This document shows, in pieces, positions 1 through 7,649 of a stretch of DNA of 64,000 nucleotides. The notes beneath the pieces were generated by a model, which searched no databases, was not told where the DNA came from, and was given only the letters and a program-made list of their open reading frames with translations. A program made the position numbers and the translations under genes. Within the stretch, counting starts at the first letter, position 1; each line of letters starts with the position of its first letter. The stretch is from JAHEKO01 sp965212505 (GTDB lineage: Bacteria; Acidobacteriota; Thermoanaerobaculia; Multivoradales; JAHEKO01), in NCBI GenBank assembly GCA_965212505.1, contig OZ243123.1, forward strand, positions 558,001 through 622,000, given 5' to 3'.

Positions 1-849
1 CGGCGGGTTCTTCGCCTCGCGACCCCAGCCGATCCAGATCGGGCAGTCGAGGCGACCGAGGGCCTCCTCGACTCGGTGGTTGAGATAGCCACTCAGATAG
101 GCGGCGAGCGCCGTGTGAGAGCCGGGTTGGTGGCTCGAGTGGTAGTGCTGCTCGATGAGGCCGGCGTCGACGCGGTCGGGCGCTGCGAACACGTCTCGCT
201 TGAGATAGCGCGCGATCGCCGTCTGGCTGGTGTAGAGATTGAGCGCCGAGGTGCCGAGGATGGGAGTTCTGAGTGCCCGGTGCACGAAGGCGTCCTTGAG
301 GTCGGGCTCGTCGCCGTAGATGTTGACGCCCGAGGGGACCGCGAGCGCCACGCCACGAATCACGTCGGGATGGTCGACCGCAACCTGCGTTGCGTAGGCG
401 CCGGCGAGACCGGCGGCGACCGCCACGACTCTCTCTCGCACGACATCTTCGATGAAGTCGTCGATGAGCTGGATGTAGAGCTCGTCGTCGTACTGGAGCT
501 TCGGCTTGTCGGAGCGGCCCCAGCCAAGGAGATCCAGGGCGAACACCTGATAGTCGTTGGAGAGTAGCTCGGCGATCTGGCGCCACTCTTCGGAGTCGTG
601 CCCGGGGCCGAAAGAGTGGAGAAGCACGAGCGCCGGACCCTCACCGACGCGTTGGAAGGAGATCTCGCCGAGCTTCCAGGCGTACTTGTGCGCGCGACCC
701 CAGCCCGCCGACGCGAGCCGCTTGGAGCGCTTGGCGATCAGCGCATTGGCGAGCGCCGGCACACCGACCGCGGCTCCGCCGAGCAGCAGGCCCCGAACCA
801 GCAGCTTGCGTCGCCGCCGCTTCTGCTCTTCCTGGGAATTGCGCGCCAT
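1..849 (-). CDS. alpha/beta-hydrolase fold protein, 3' end outside window
   Basis: Open on the minus strand from an ATG at 849 to base 1 (283 codons, no stop), so the C-terminus is missing. The N-terminus has a basic stretch (KRRRRK, about residues 10-15) followed by a hydrophobic segment to about residue 38, suggesting a membrane anchor or export leader. The fold is recognised from LVLLHSFGPG (74-83, oxyanion-hole strand) and FALDLLGWGRSD (103-114). The nucleophile elbow, normally G-x-S-x-G, reads AAGLAGAYA at 145-153, so Gly147 sits where the catalytic Ser should be. It may be a non-catalytic member or use another mechanism. The His/Asp region is only partly visible. Fold confident, activity not. 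Confidence 0.75.
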   Translation of the reverse strand, partial: MARNSQEEQKRRRRKLLVRGLLLGGAAVGVPALANALIAKRSKRLASAGWGRAHKYAWKLGEISFQRVGEGPALVLLHSFGPGHDSEEWRQIAELLSNDYQVFALDLLGWGRSDKPKLQYDDELYIQLIDDFIEDVVRERVVAVAAGLAGAYATQVAVDHPDVIRGVALAVPSGVNIYGDEPDLKDAFVHRALRTPILGTSALNLYTSQTAIARYLKRDVFAAPDRVDAGLIEQHYHSSHQPGSHTALAAYLSGYLNHRVEEALGRLDCPIWIGWGREAKNPP

Positions 850-1096
850 GGGCTGGAAAGCGTACCAGTAGAGGTGAGGCCGTGGGCGGGGCAGTGGGCG
901 GCAACTGAGCCTCGGCGTGCGGGTGGGCTTTCCCCGATAGACGTGGACCGGAGCCCGTCGTCGAAGTCCGGTGCCCCGGGCGGTGCTCGGACCGCTCGTG
1001 CGGCCTCGGCGCGCCGGCGGGATACCGTGTGACTCCCCGCCGCTCGCCTGCTCACGGTCTGGCGGCTCTCGACCCGGTCGATTCCGTCGTGCCGCT

Positions 1097-1126
1097 TTGA
1101 CGCGCATCCTCTGAGACCGTTAGCCT
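1097..1126 (+). promoter_or_regulatory. putative promoter of the beta-propeller lipoprotein
   Basis: TTGACG at 1097-1102 and TAGCCT at 1121-1126 are separated by 18 bp, close to the sigma-70 consensus. The ATG at 1137 lies 11 nt after the -10 hexamer, so the leader would be only a few bases. The rest of 850-1136 shows nothing I recognise. Confidence 0.5.
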
Positions 1127-1136
1127 CTTCGAGCCC

Positions 1137-2465
1137 ATGCGCTCCCTCAGGATCAAGCTTCTCGCCCTCCTTCTCCTAGCCTTTGCCGGCTGCGCCGGCT
1201 ACCTCACGCGAGGGGACCACTCCCAGCGGCCGGATGCCGAGCTGAGCCAGGTACGGCCGACGGAAGGGCCGACCGAGCTACGAGACGTCGTCGTGGTCGG
1301 AAACAACTGGGACGGCACCGCCGACGTCTTCGATCCGGTGACCTTCGAGGTCGTCAAGCGCTTCGATGTGGTGCCTGACTTCGACCAACGTCTGGAAGAA
1401 GTCAATTCGAGCCGGGTGCGCCGATTCTTCTTCCGTTTGATCCGCAATGTGATCGGCGAAGGCAACAACCAGCTGGTCGACGACATGTTCACGTCCCACG
1501 ACGGACGCTATCTCTACGTCTCGCGCCCCAGCTTCGCCGACGTCGTGGCGATCGATGTCCTGACCGGCGAACTCGCTTGGCGCACCCAGGTCGAGGGCCA
1601 TCGGGCCGATCACTCGGCGATCTCGCCGGATGGGAAGATCTTCCTGGTCTCCGCCTCGACCGCAGGCAAGGTGCATGCGATCGACACCGCGACTGGAGAG
1701 ATCGTGGCCGAGTTCGACTCCGGCGACCAGCCGCACGAGTCGAACTATTCGCGAGACGGGCGGCACATCTACCACGCCAGCATCGGCAAGGTGTACGTGC
1801 CGACCACCTCGTCGCTCTTCGACTGGATGAAAGGCGAACGGGTCTTTCAGATCGTCGATGCGGAAACCTACGAGGTGATTCGCCGCGTGGACATGCGCGA
1901 AAAGGTGGCGCAGGCCGGCTTCCCGTGGGTGGACTCGGCCGTGCGACCGATGGCGATCACCCCGGACGAACGCTTCGTCTACTTCCAGCTCTCGTTCTTC
2001 CACGGTTTCTTCGAGTACGACGTCGAGCAGGACCGCGTCACGCGCAAGGCCGACCTTCCGATCCCGGACGAGGTCGCCGCTCTCCACACGAGCGACTATC
2101 AACTCAACTCCGCTCATCACGGCATCGCGATCAACGAGTCGGGCTCCAAGCTTTGCGTTGCCGGCACGATGTCGGCCTACGCGGCGATCGTTCATCGCGA
2201 CACGTTCGAGACCACAATCGTTCCGGTGGGCCCGAAGCCCTACTGGTCGACCGAGAGCGCTCACGGTGAGCACTGCTACGTCTCCGTGAGCGAAGAGGAT
2301 CGCGTGGCGGTCATCTCCTGGGAGGAGGAGCGAGAGGTCGCTAGCGTTCCGGTGGGCGACCATCCGCAGCGAGTGCGTACGGGCAAGATGCTCCTTCCCG
2401 CCGCGGCCAACGTTGGTGGAGCGGAGGAGATGAACTCGGCGGAGGCGGCAGACTCGGCCGACTAG
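1137..2465 (+). CDS. YVTN-type beta-propeller lipoprotein
   Basis: A 442-residue exported protein. The N-terminus is a lipoprotein signal with lipobox LAFAGC (Cys19), followed by a propeller of repeated blades recognisable by turns such as ISPDGKIFLVS, YSRDGRHIYH and ITPDERFVYF, typical of YVTN/cytochrome-d1-like propellers. The C-terminal tail is rich in Ala, Glu and Asp. Such proteins are usually periplasmic or surface anchored, with binding or scaffold roles; no catalytic motif is visible. It reads toward rlmH, 16 bp downstream, and may be cotranscribed. Function unknown beyond fold. Confidence 0.75.
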   Translation: MRSLRIKLLALLLLAFAGCAGYLTRGDHSQRPDAELSQVRPTEGPTELRDVVVVGNNWDGTADVFDPVTFEVVKRFDVVPDFDQRLEEVNSSRVRRFFFRLIRNVIGEGNNQLVDDMFTSHDGRYLYVSRPSFADVVAIDVLTGELAWRTQVEGHRADHSAISPDGKIFLVSASTAGKVHAIDTATGEIVAEFDSGDQPHESNYSRDGRHIYHASIGKVYVPTTSSLFDWMKGERVFQIVDAETYEVIRRVDMREKVAQAGFPWVDSAVRPMAITPDERFVYFQLSFFHGFFEYDVEQDRVTRKADLPIPDEVAALHTSDYQLNSAHHGIAINESGSKLCVAGTMSAYAAIVHRDTFETTIVPVGPKPYWSTESAHGEHCYVSVSEEDRVAVISWEEEREVASVPVGDHPQRVRTGKMLLPAAANVGGAEEMNSAEAADSAD

Positions 2466-2481
2466 GCCGACTCGATGGCTC

Positions 2482-2958
2482 ATGGGCCGGGAACTCCTCG
2501 TCGTCTGGGCGGGACGGCGTCAGCAGGACGACTGGCAGCGCCTCTGCGACGACTATCGCCAGCGTATCGGTCACTGGGTGGACGCTCGCGAGCTGATCGT
2601 CAAGGCGAAAAACGCCGGTGACGATCGGTCCAGACTGGCCGCTGAGGGGGCGGCGCAGCTGGCTGCGCTGCCGGACCCGTGCTGGATTGTGGCCCTCGAC
2701 AGTCGTGGAAAGGCGCGCAGTTCGCCCGCGCTCGCCAAGTGGCTCGGGCGTCGGATCGAGGAGTGGCCACACCCGATCGCCTTCCTGATCGGCTCCGATC
2801 TCGGCCTGGCTCCCGAGGTGCGCGCGGCGGCCCGCGAAACGCTCTCGTTCGGGCCCGGAACGCTCCCGCATCAGCTGGCTCGAGTTGTGCTCTGGGAGCA
2901 GCTCTACCGGGCTCTTTCCATCGGCGCCGGAATAAAGTACCATCGCGGGCCGTTGTAA
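2482..2958 (+). CDS. rlmH: 23S rRNA (pseudouridine-1915-N3)-methyltransferase RlmH
   Basis: 158 residues, the usual RlmH length (about 155). RlmH is a SPOUT methyltransferase that methylates pseudouridine 1915 in helix 69 of 23S rRNA with S-adenosylmethionine. The C-terminal knotted SAM site is visible as FLIGSDLGLAPEV (family form F-x-I-G-G-x-x-G), then GTLPHQLARVVLWEQLYRA and the terminal YHRGPL that contributes to the active site. ATG start at 2482. It sits just upstream of a dksA-like gene, lapB and holA on the same strand, a ribosome/replication/envelope housekeeping run. Confidence 0.93.
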   Translation: MGRELLVVWAGRRQQDDWQRLCDDYRQRIGHWVDARELIVKAKNAGDDRSRLAAEGAAQLAALPDPCWIVALDSRGKARSSPALAKWLGRRIEEWPHPIAFLIGSDLGLAPEVRAAARETLSFGPGTLPHQLARVVLWEQLYRALSIGAGIKYHRGPL

Positions 2959-3004
2959 AAGGCTCCTGGCTGAGCGCCGGGGCGTCGAAAAAGAGAGGTA
3001 GGAG

Positions 3005-3418
3005 TTGGCGAAAACGAGCACTGCGAAGAAGACCCGGAAGACCACCAAAAAGGCCACGAAGAGCCCCGGGAACAGCGCTCTCAAGAAGCGTCTCGAGGTC
3101 CAGCGTCAAGAGATCCTGGACATGTACGAGCACGACCTGAAGGTCGGCCAGCAGAAGAGCGATGAGGGCGCGGAAGACATCGTCGATCGCGCGAACAGCG
3201 CCTACAATCGCGAGTTCATGCTGTCGATCTCGGGTAGCGAGCGCCAGATTCTCAAGGAGATCGAGGGTGCGCTCGACCGCATCGAGAGTGGCGAGTACGG
3301 TGTGTGCGGCGCCTGCGAGGAGAAGATCCCCGCCAAGCGCTTGCAGGCCGTCCCGTGGGCGCGGTACTGTATCGACTGCCAAGAGCTCGTCGAGCAAGGG
3401 CTTCTGCAGGACGTATAA
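3005..3418 (+). CDS. DksA/TraR-family zinc-finger protein
   Basis: 137 residues starting at a TTG (3005) preceded by a good purine-rich ribosome site (GAGAGGTAGGAG). The N-terminus is a Lys/Thr-rich basic tail (about residues 1-25), then a long helical hairpin. The C-terminus carries a four-Cys zinc finger (CGAC ... YCIDC, about residues 100-125). DksA-family proteins bind RNA polymerase through the secondary channel and modulate stringent control; the TraR/YbiI/YocK branch has the same finger. The basic N-terminal extension is not typical of E. coli DksA, so the exact role is uncertain. Confidence 0.85.
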   Translation: MAKTSTAKKTRKTTKKATKSPGNSALKKRLEVQRQEILDMYEHDLKVGQQKSDEGAEDIVDRANSAYNREFMLSISGSERQILKEIEGALDRIESGEYGVCGACEEKIPAKRLQAVPWARYCIDCQELVEQGLLQDV

Positions 3419-3454
3419 CCGGCCGGCGAGCCGGGATGAATACGCCTCAGCCCC

Positions 3455-4858
3455 ATGCGTCTTCGAACTCTTCTCGGAATTATCGCCGCCATCGTCCTGG
3501 CACTGGTCGCTGTCTATCTGGCCGATCAGAACGACCTGCTGCTCGATGAGCGCTTTGCGCTCAGCGGCGAGCGCAGCATCCCCGTCTACGGGGCCCTGCT
3601 GGCGGCGTTCTTCCTGGGATTTGTTCCTGCGGTCACGATTCTTGTCACCCAGACGCTGAAACGCGATCTGGCGCTCCGCCGCGAGCGACGCCGCAGTCGC
3701 GAGAAGAAGAGTCTCAAGGGCACCTACAGAAGGGCGCTCGACTTCCGGGCGGACGGCCAGTGGGGCAAGGCCGCCGCGGAGCTCGAGGGTGTGTTGGCCG
3801 ACAAACCCGAGGACTTCTCGACACTCCTGGCCTACGGCGAGGTACTGAGACATCAGGGCAAGCCGGGCGAGGCGCTGGAGATCCACCGCAAGGCCTCGGT
3901 GCTCTACCCCAGGAGCGTGGCCGTCCTCTACCAGCTTGCCGAGGACTATGAGGTGGCGGGTGACGTCGAGGTCGCCAAGCAGATTCGCGATCGGGTACTG
4001 CGCGACTTCCCGGGGCGCGGTCTTCAGATCCTCATGCGCCGTCGAAACAGCGCCCTCGGGCGCAAGGACTGGCGCGAGGCGAGCCGGCTTCAAGACAAGG
4101 TCGAAGCCATGCTCGCCGAGAGCGACGCGAGTGTCGATCTCGATCGCGAGTCGGGGGTGGCCACGGGTCTCCAGTACCAGGTCGCCGTGGATCACCTTGA
4201 GGCCGAGCGGGTCGACGAGGCTTGGCAGATCTTCACCGACATCCTCGCAGCCCACCCGCTCTTTCTGCCCGCGCGGCTCATGCTGGGCGAGGTCGAGCTG
4301 CTCAAGGGCTACAACGACCGAGCGGTCGATGTCTGGTGCGAAGGGTTCCGCGAGACCGGCAACCCGGTGTTCCTGCAGCGGATCGAAGACCATTTCATCG
4401 AGACCGCGCAGCCGGTCGAGGGCATCGAGACGCTCCATCAGCTGGTCGCGAGCGCCGACAACGAGCTCCTTCCGAGGTTTTTCCTGGGGCGGCTCTACGC
4501 GCGACTCGAGATGCACGACGAGGCGCTCAAGGTGCTCACCACGCTCGAAGATCGGGTCGCACATGCGCCGGGCTTCCGATTCCTGCTCGGCCGGCTCTAC
4601 GCGCGGCGGGGTGAGATGAGTCTGGCCGTCCAGTCGCTCTTGGCCGGCGTCGACGAGGCGGGCCTGACGACGGTCGAGTACGCCTGTCGTATCTGCCGGG
4701 CAACCTACTCGGAATGGCACGACCGCTGCGACGTCTGCGGTTCTTGGAGCGCGGTCGACCTGCAGTTCAACGAAGAGAACCTGACCGTCGAAGAGCCCGA
4801 CGATCACCGCTCTAGCGCGCTGTACCACGGCGACTTTCCGGAAGACGACGCCTCGTAG
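3455..4858 (+). CDS. lapB: LapB-like TPR/rubredoxin protein with fused LapA-like N-terminus
   Basis: 467 residues. Two membrane segments (about 5-24 and 44-66) separated by a short periplasmic stretch resemble LapA (DUF1049). A basic linker and a series of TPR units (about 90-400) follow, then a C-terminal rubredoxin-type metal site with Cys411, Cys414, Cys425 and Cys428 and a short acidic tail. In E. coli LapA and LapB are separate adjacent proteins; LapB tunes LPS synthesis by presenting LpxC to FtsH. Here the two appear joined in one chain. It lies between the dksA-like gene and holA, with a 6-bp gap to the latter. Family assignment is strong; the LapA reading of the N-terminus is inferred from topology. 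Confidence 0.8.
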   Translation: MRLRTLLGIIAAIVLALVAVYLADQNDLLLDERFALSGERSIPVYGALLAAFFLGFVPAVTILVTQTLKRDLALRRERRRSREKKSLKGTYRRALDFRADGQWGKAAAELEGVLADKPEDFSTLLAYGEVLRHQGKPGEALEIHRKASVLYPRSVAVLYQLAEDYEVAGDVEVAKQIRDRVLRDFPGRGLQILMRRRNSALGRKDWREASRLQDKVEAMLAESDASVDLDRESGVATGLQYQVAVDHLEAERVDEAWQIFTDILAAHPLFLPARLMLGEVELLKGYNDRAVDVWCEGFRETGNPVFLQRIEDHFIETAQPVEGIETLHQLVASADNELLPRFFLGRLYARLEMHDEALKVLTTLEDRVAHAPGFRFLLGRLYARRGEMSLAVQSLLAGVDEAGLTTVEYACRICRATYSEWHDRCDVCGSWSAVDLQFNEENLTVEEPDDHRSSALYHGDFPEDDAS

Positions 4859-4864
4859 CCGGCG

Positions 4865-6322
4865 ATGAGTCGAACGCTCGATCAACTTCTCGCCCAGGTC
4901 GAGAAGGAGGGCAAGCCGCAGCCCTGCTACCTCGTGACCGGCGATCGCGTGGTGGCCGAGCCCGCCGCCGAACGCCTCGCGGAAGCCATCGCGAAGAAGT
5001 TCGGCTGCGAGGCCACGACCCACAAGCGGCCGGCCCGGCTCCTGCCGCTCCTGGACGATCTACGTACCTTTTCTCTCTTCGACCCGGCCAAGGTCATGGT
5101 GGTCATCGAGAGTGCTGTGGTCGCCGACCTGAGCGCCGCTGCGGGTCTCGTCGACCAGGCCATCAAGGTGTTGCCGGTCGATCCGCGTACCGAAGAGCTT
5201 TCGACTCGCGAACGCGACGCCGCCATCCGGCTCGTTCAGGCGATCCGTCTCTTCCAGCTCGACCCCTACACGGGCTCGCCCGACCAGCTCCTCGGCCAGG
5301 TGCCCGACTGGGCGTTCCAAGGGGAGAACAGTCTCAAGAAGGGCAAGCGCGGCCGTGCACGCGCCAAGGCGCAGGTGAAGAAGCTGCGCGAGCAGAGCGC
5401 CGGGCTGCTCGAGCTGGCACGTGGCGCCGGCATCGAGGGTCAGGCCGAGGGCGCCGCCGAGGCGGTCGTCGAGCTCGTGCAGAACGGACTCCCCGACGGG
5501 CACGTTCTCGTCCTCGCCGAGAGCTCGGTCGTCGACAAGCACCCCCTCCTGACCGCCCTCGAAGAGCGCGGCGCTCTGATCCAACTGGCCCGCGTCGAGG
5601 CCGGCCGCCGAGGCTTCGAAGGGCTCGACGCGCTCACCGAAGAGCTACACCGCCAGACCGGTGTCGGCATCGACGGCAGAGCCGTCCAGGAGCTCGCTCG
5701 CAGAACGCTCCGCAAGGAATCGGATCGCGGTCGCAGTGATGCCATCGACGCCGACAGCACCGCCCGGTTTGCTGCGGAGTATCGAAAGCTCGCCGAAGTT
5801 GCGAGCGGCGACCGCATCGACGCTGCGACCGTCCAGAACGCCGTCGAAGACCGCGGTGAAGAAGACGTCTGGAAGATCCTCGACGACATCGGCGCCGGCC
5901 GCGCCGGAGCCGCCAACTCCCGGCTTCGTCGACACCTGGCTTCGGCCGACGACGCCATGTCCATGCGGCTGTCGTTCTTCTCCCTCCTCGCCACCTACTG
6001 CCGCCACCTGACCGCCATCGACGGCGCTCTCGACCAGACCGGTCTCCCGAGAGGCGAGCGGAACTACAACCGCTTCAAGAACGCGATCGCCCCGAAGCTC
6101 CAGGGGAATCTGCCTGGCGGAGCGAAGAGCCCGATCAGCGGGCTCCACCCGTTCCGGCTTCACAAGGCGTACCTCGCTGCTTCGCGGATGCCAAAGAGCG
6201 AGATCGCGGGGCTCGTGGGGCGGGTGTTGGAGGCGGAGATGCAGATGAAGGGCGAAAGTCGGTCGCCGGACGCGGCGTTACAGGCGTTGGTGGCGGCGGT
6301 GGCGGCGCCGGGGGCGCGGTAG
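4865..6322 (+). CDS. holA: DNA polymerase III delta subunit-like protein
   Basis: 485 residues, longer than typical HolA (about 340). The N-terminus has the delta-subunit opening (Q-PCYLVTGDRVVAEPAAERL) and an FSLFDPAKVMVVIES strand (HolA form: SLF...-kllvVe). The C-terminal third contains the helical collar with a KILDDIGAGRAG motif. Between about residues 95 and 190 is an insertion that includes a Lys/Arg-rich run (LKKGKRGRARAKAQVKK). HolA opens the beta clamp within the clamp loader. The 6-bp gap after lapB suggests cotranscription. The insertion is unusual and could bind DNA or a partner. Confidence 0.8.
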   Translation: MSRTLDQLLAQVEKEGKPQPCYLVTGDRVVAEPAAERLAEAIAKKFGCEATTHKRPARLLPLLDDLRTFSLFDPAKVMVVIESAVVADLSAAAGLVDQAIKVLPVDPRTEELSTRERDAAIRLVQAIRLFQLDPYTGSPDQLLGQVPDWAFQGENSLKKGKRGRARAKAQVKKLREQSAGLLELARGAGIEGQAEGAAEAVVELVQNGLPDGHVLVLAESSVVDKHPLLTALEERGALIQLARVEAGRRGFEGLDALTEELHRQTGVGIDGRAVQELARRTLRKESDRGRSDAIDADSTARFAAEYRKLAEVASGDRIDAATVQNAVEDRGEEDVWKILDDIGAGRAGAANSRLRRHLASADDAMSMRLSFFSLLATYCRHLTAIDGALDQTGLPRGERNYNRFKNAIAPKLQGNLPGGAKSPISGLHPFRLHKAYLAASRMPKSEIAGLVGRVLEAEMQMKGESRSPDAALQALVAAVAAPGAR

Positions 6323-6324
6323 CT

Positions 6325-6993
6325 CTACCCGAACGGATCAAGCATCTCGTACACCCCAAAGTAGATCGCCACAAACGAGATCGTGTTCTGGAGCCCGTGG
6401 ATGAACACCACGAGCCAGAGATTCGATCGCCCACCCGCTGCGTAGATCACCCCGAAGGTCAGCGCTCCTAGCGTCTTCTCGATCACGCCGTAGCCGCCCT
6501 GATACGCGTGGGCCAGGCCGAAGAGCACCGAGCTCACGCCAAGCCCGACGAGTAGATGACTCCGATTCGCCAGCTCGCGGAGCAGAAAGCCGCGCCAGAT
6601 GAGCTCCTCGCCGAATGCCGCCAACACCCACATGAAGGCGAGGAAAATCAAGAGCTGAGGCAGGTCGCCTTCGAGAGAGGAGAAGAGCGATAGGTCTTTC
6701 CCGCTCGGGAAGAACGCACCGGCGAGTCTTCCGAAGACGATCCGTTTCAGAAAGTAGAGCGGCAGTCCGAGACCCAACGCGAGCAGGAGACAGCGAACAC
6801 AGCCGCCGGGGGGCGGTCCGAGCACGGTCCGCGGCAGGCGCTTGCCGCTCCAGTAGAAGGTGGCGATCAGCAGGAGGGGCACGATCTGCTGTAGCAGCTT
6901 CCAGCGCCCCGGCCAGGGAACGAGTGCGGCGACGCAGACGAGCAACGCGGTCAGCGCGAAGCTGGTGCCCTTTTGCGGGTGTTGATCCGTCAT
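6325..6993 (-). CDS. CPBP-family intramembrane metalloprotease
   Basis: 222 residues with several hydrophobic helices. The Abi/CAAX-protease (CPBP) signature is complete: Glu129-Glu130-x3-Arg134 in GEELIWRGFL, then His162 in FGLAHAYQG and His199 in FIHGLQN. These residues form the active site within the membrane. The family processes prenylated or other membrane substrates, or works in bacteriocin self-immunity; the substrate here cannot be read. Its stop lies 2 bp from the convergent holA stop. The start at 6993 has a TAACCT hexamer 9 nt upstream. Confidence 0.85.
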   Translation of the reverse strand: MTDQHPQKGTSFALTALLVCVAALVPWPGRWKLLQQIVPLLLIATFYWSGKRLPRTVLGPPPGGCVRCLLLALGLGLPLYFLKRIVFGRLAGAFFPSGKDLSLFSSLEGDLPQLLIFLAFMWVLAAFGEELIWRGFLLRELANRSHLLVGLGVSSVLFGLAHAYQGGYGVIEKTLGALTFGVIYAAGGRSNLWLVVFIHGLQNTISFVAIYFGVYEMLDPFG

Positions 6994-7069
6994 GACGCGG
7001 CGAGGTTATCCCTGGCGAGAGTAGGAGTCGGTCTCTAGAGCGATATCCTTCGCCCGAGCCGCACAGAGA

Positions 7070-7516
7070 ATGACGAAGAAGCCCAGAACTCCCGAAGCCG
7101 GGTCGCTGTTGATCTACATTGGCCCCCGCCGCTGCGGCCAACGTCGTGCCGCGAGGAGACTGGCAAAGTCCCTCGGCTTCGACTACCGCAGGGTCGAGCC
7201 CAAGGAGGTCCTCGGCCGCTACATCGGCGAGACCGAGAAGAATCTCGATCGACTCCTGGAGGGCGGCGGTGGCAAGGGTGCCGTGCTGCTCTTCGACGAG
7301 GCCGACGCCCTGTTTGGCAAGCGCTCCGAGGTCGAGGACTCTCATGACAAGTTCGCCAACCTCGAGGTGAGTTACCTGCTCGATCGGATGGAGTGCTGGC
7401 TCGGCTGGGTCGTGCTGTGTGCCGAGGACGAGGGGGCGCTGCCGCGGCGGCTGGTCAGGAGAAGCACGCAGAGGGTCGAGTTCCCGCCTGGACTGCCTGT
7501 GTCGGATCGCGAGTGA
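7070..7516 (+). CDS. short AAA+ ATPase-like protein with degraded Walker A
   Basis: 148 residues. It aligns in pattern with the central AAA module of ATPases found with contractile injection and phage-tail-like systems. Walker B is intact (LLFDEADALFGKRS, about 73-86), followed by the usual SHDKFANLEVSYLLDRME stretch. The Walker A loop reads GPRRCGQRRA (18-27) where G-P-x-G-x-G-K-T is expected, so the P-loop Lys and Thr/Ser are lost. The N-terminal domains and the lid are missing. No injection-system genes flank it. It is either a decaying fragment or a non-hydrolysing relative. A TATCCT hexamer lies at 7044-7049. Confidence 0.65.
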   Translation: MTKKPRTPEAGSLLIYIGPRRCGQRRAARRLAKSLGFDYRRVEPKEVLGRYIGETEKNLDRLLEGGGGKGAVLLFDEADALFGKRSEVEDSHDKFANLEVSYLLDRMECWLGWVVLCAEDEGALPRRLVRRSTQRVEFPPGLPVSDRE

Positions 7517-7649
7517 ACCTTGGCCTGAGTTCGCGCGTCCAACAAGAGGCGGGCGCTTCTGGCCCTAGGGCCTGGAGGTTCAAGGAGAAGCAGCACGACT
7601 CTGTAGTGGTCGTGTCCGAACCGCGGCCCGACTAGACTGGAGACAATCG

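Noticed and set aside
2600..5023. Long antisense open frame (over 800 codons) on the minus strand
   Set aside because: It lies opposite rlmH, the dksA-like gene, lapB and holA, all of which carry clear family motifs. Such frames arise from GC-rich codon bias.
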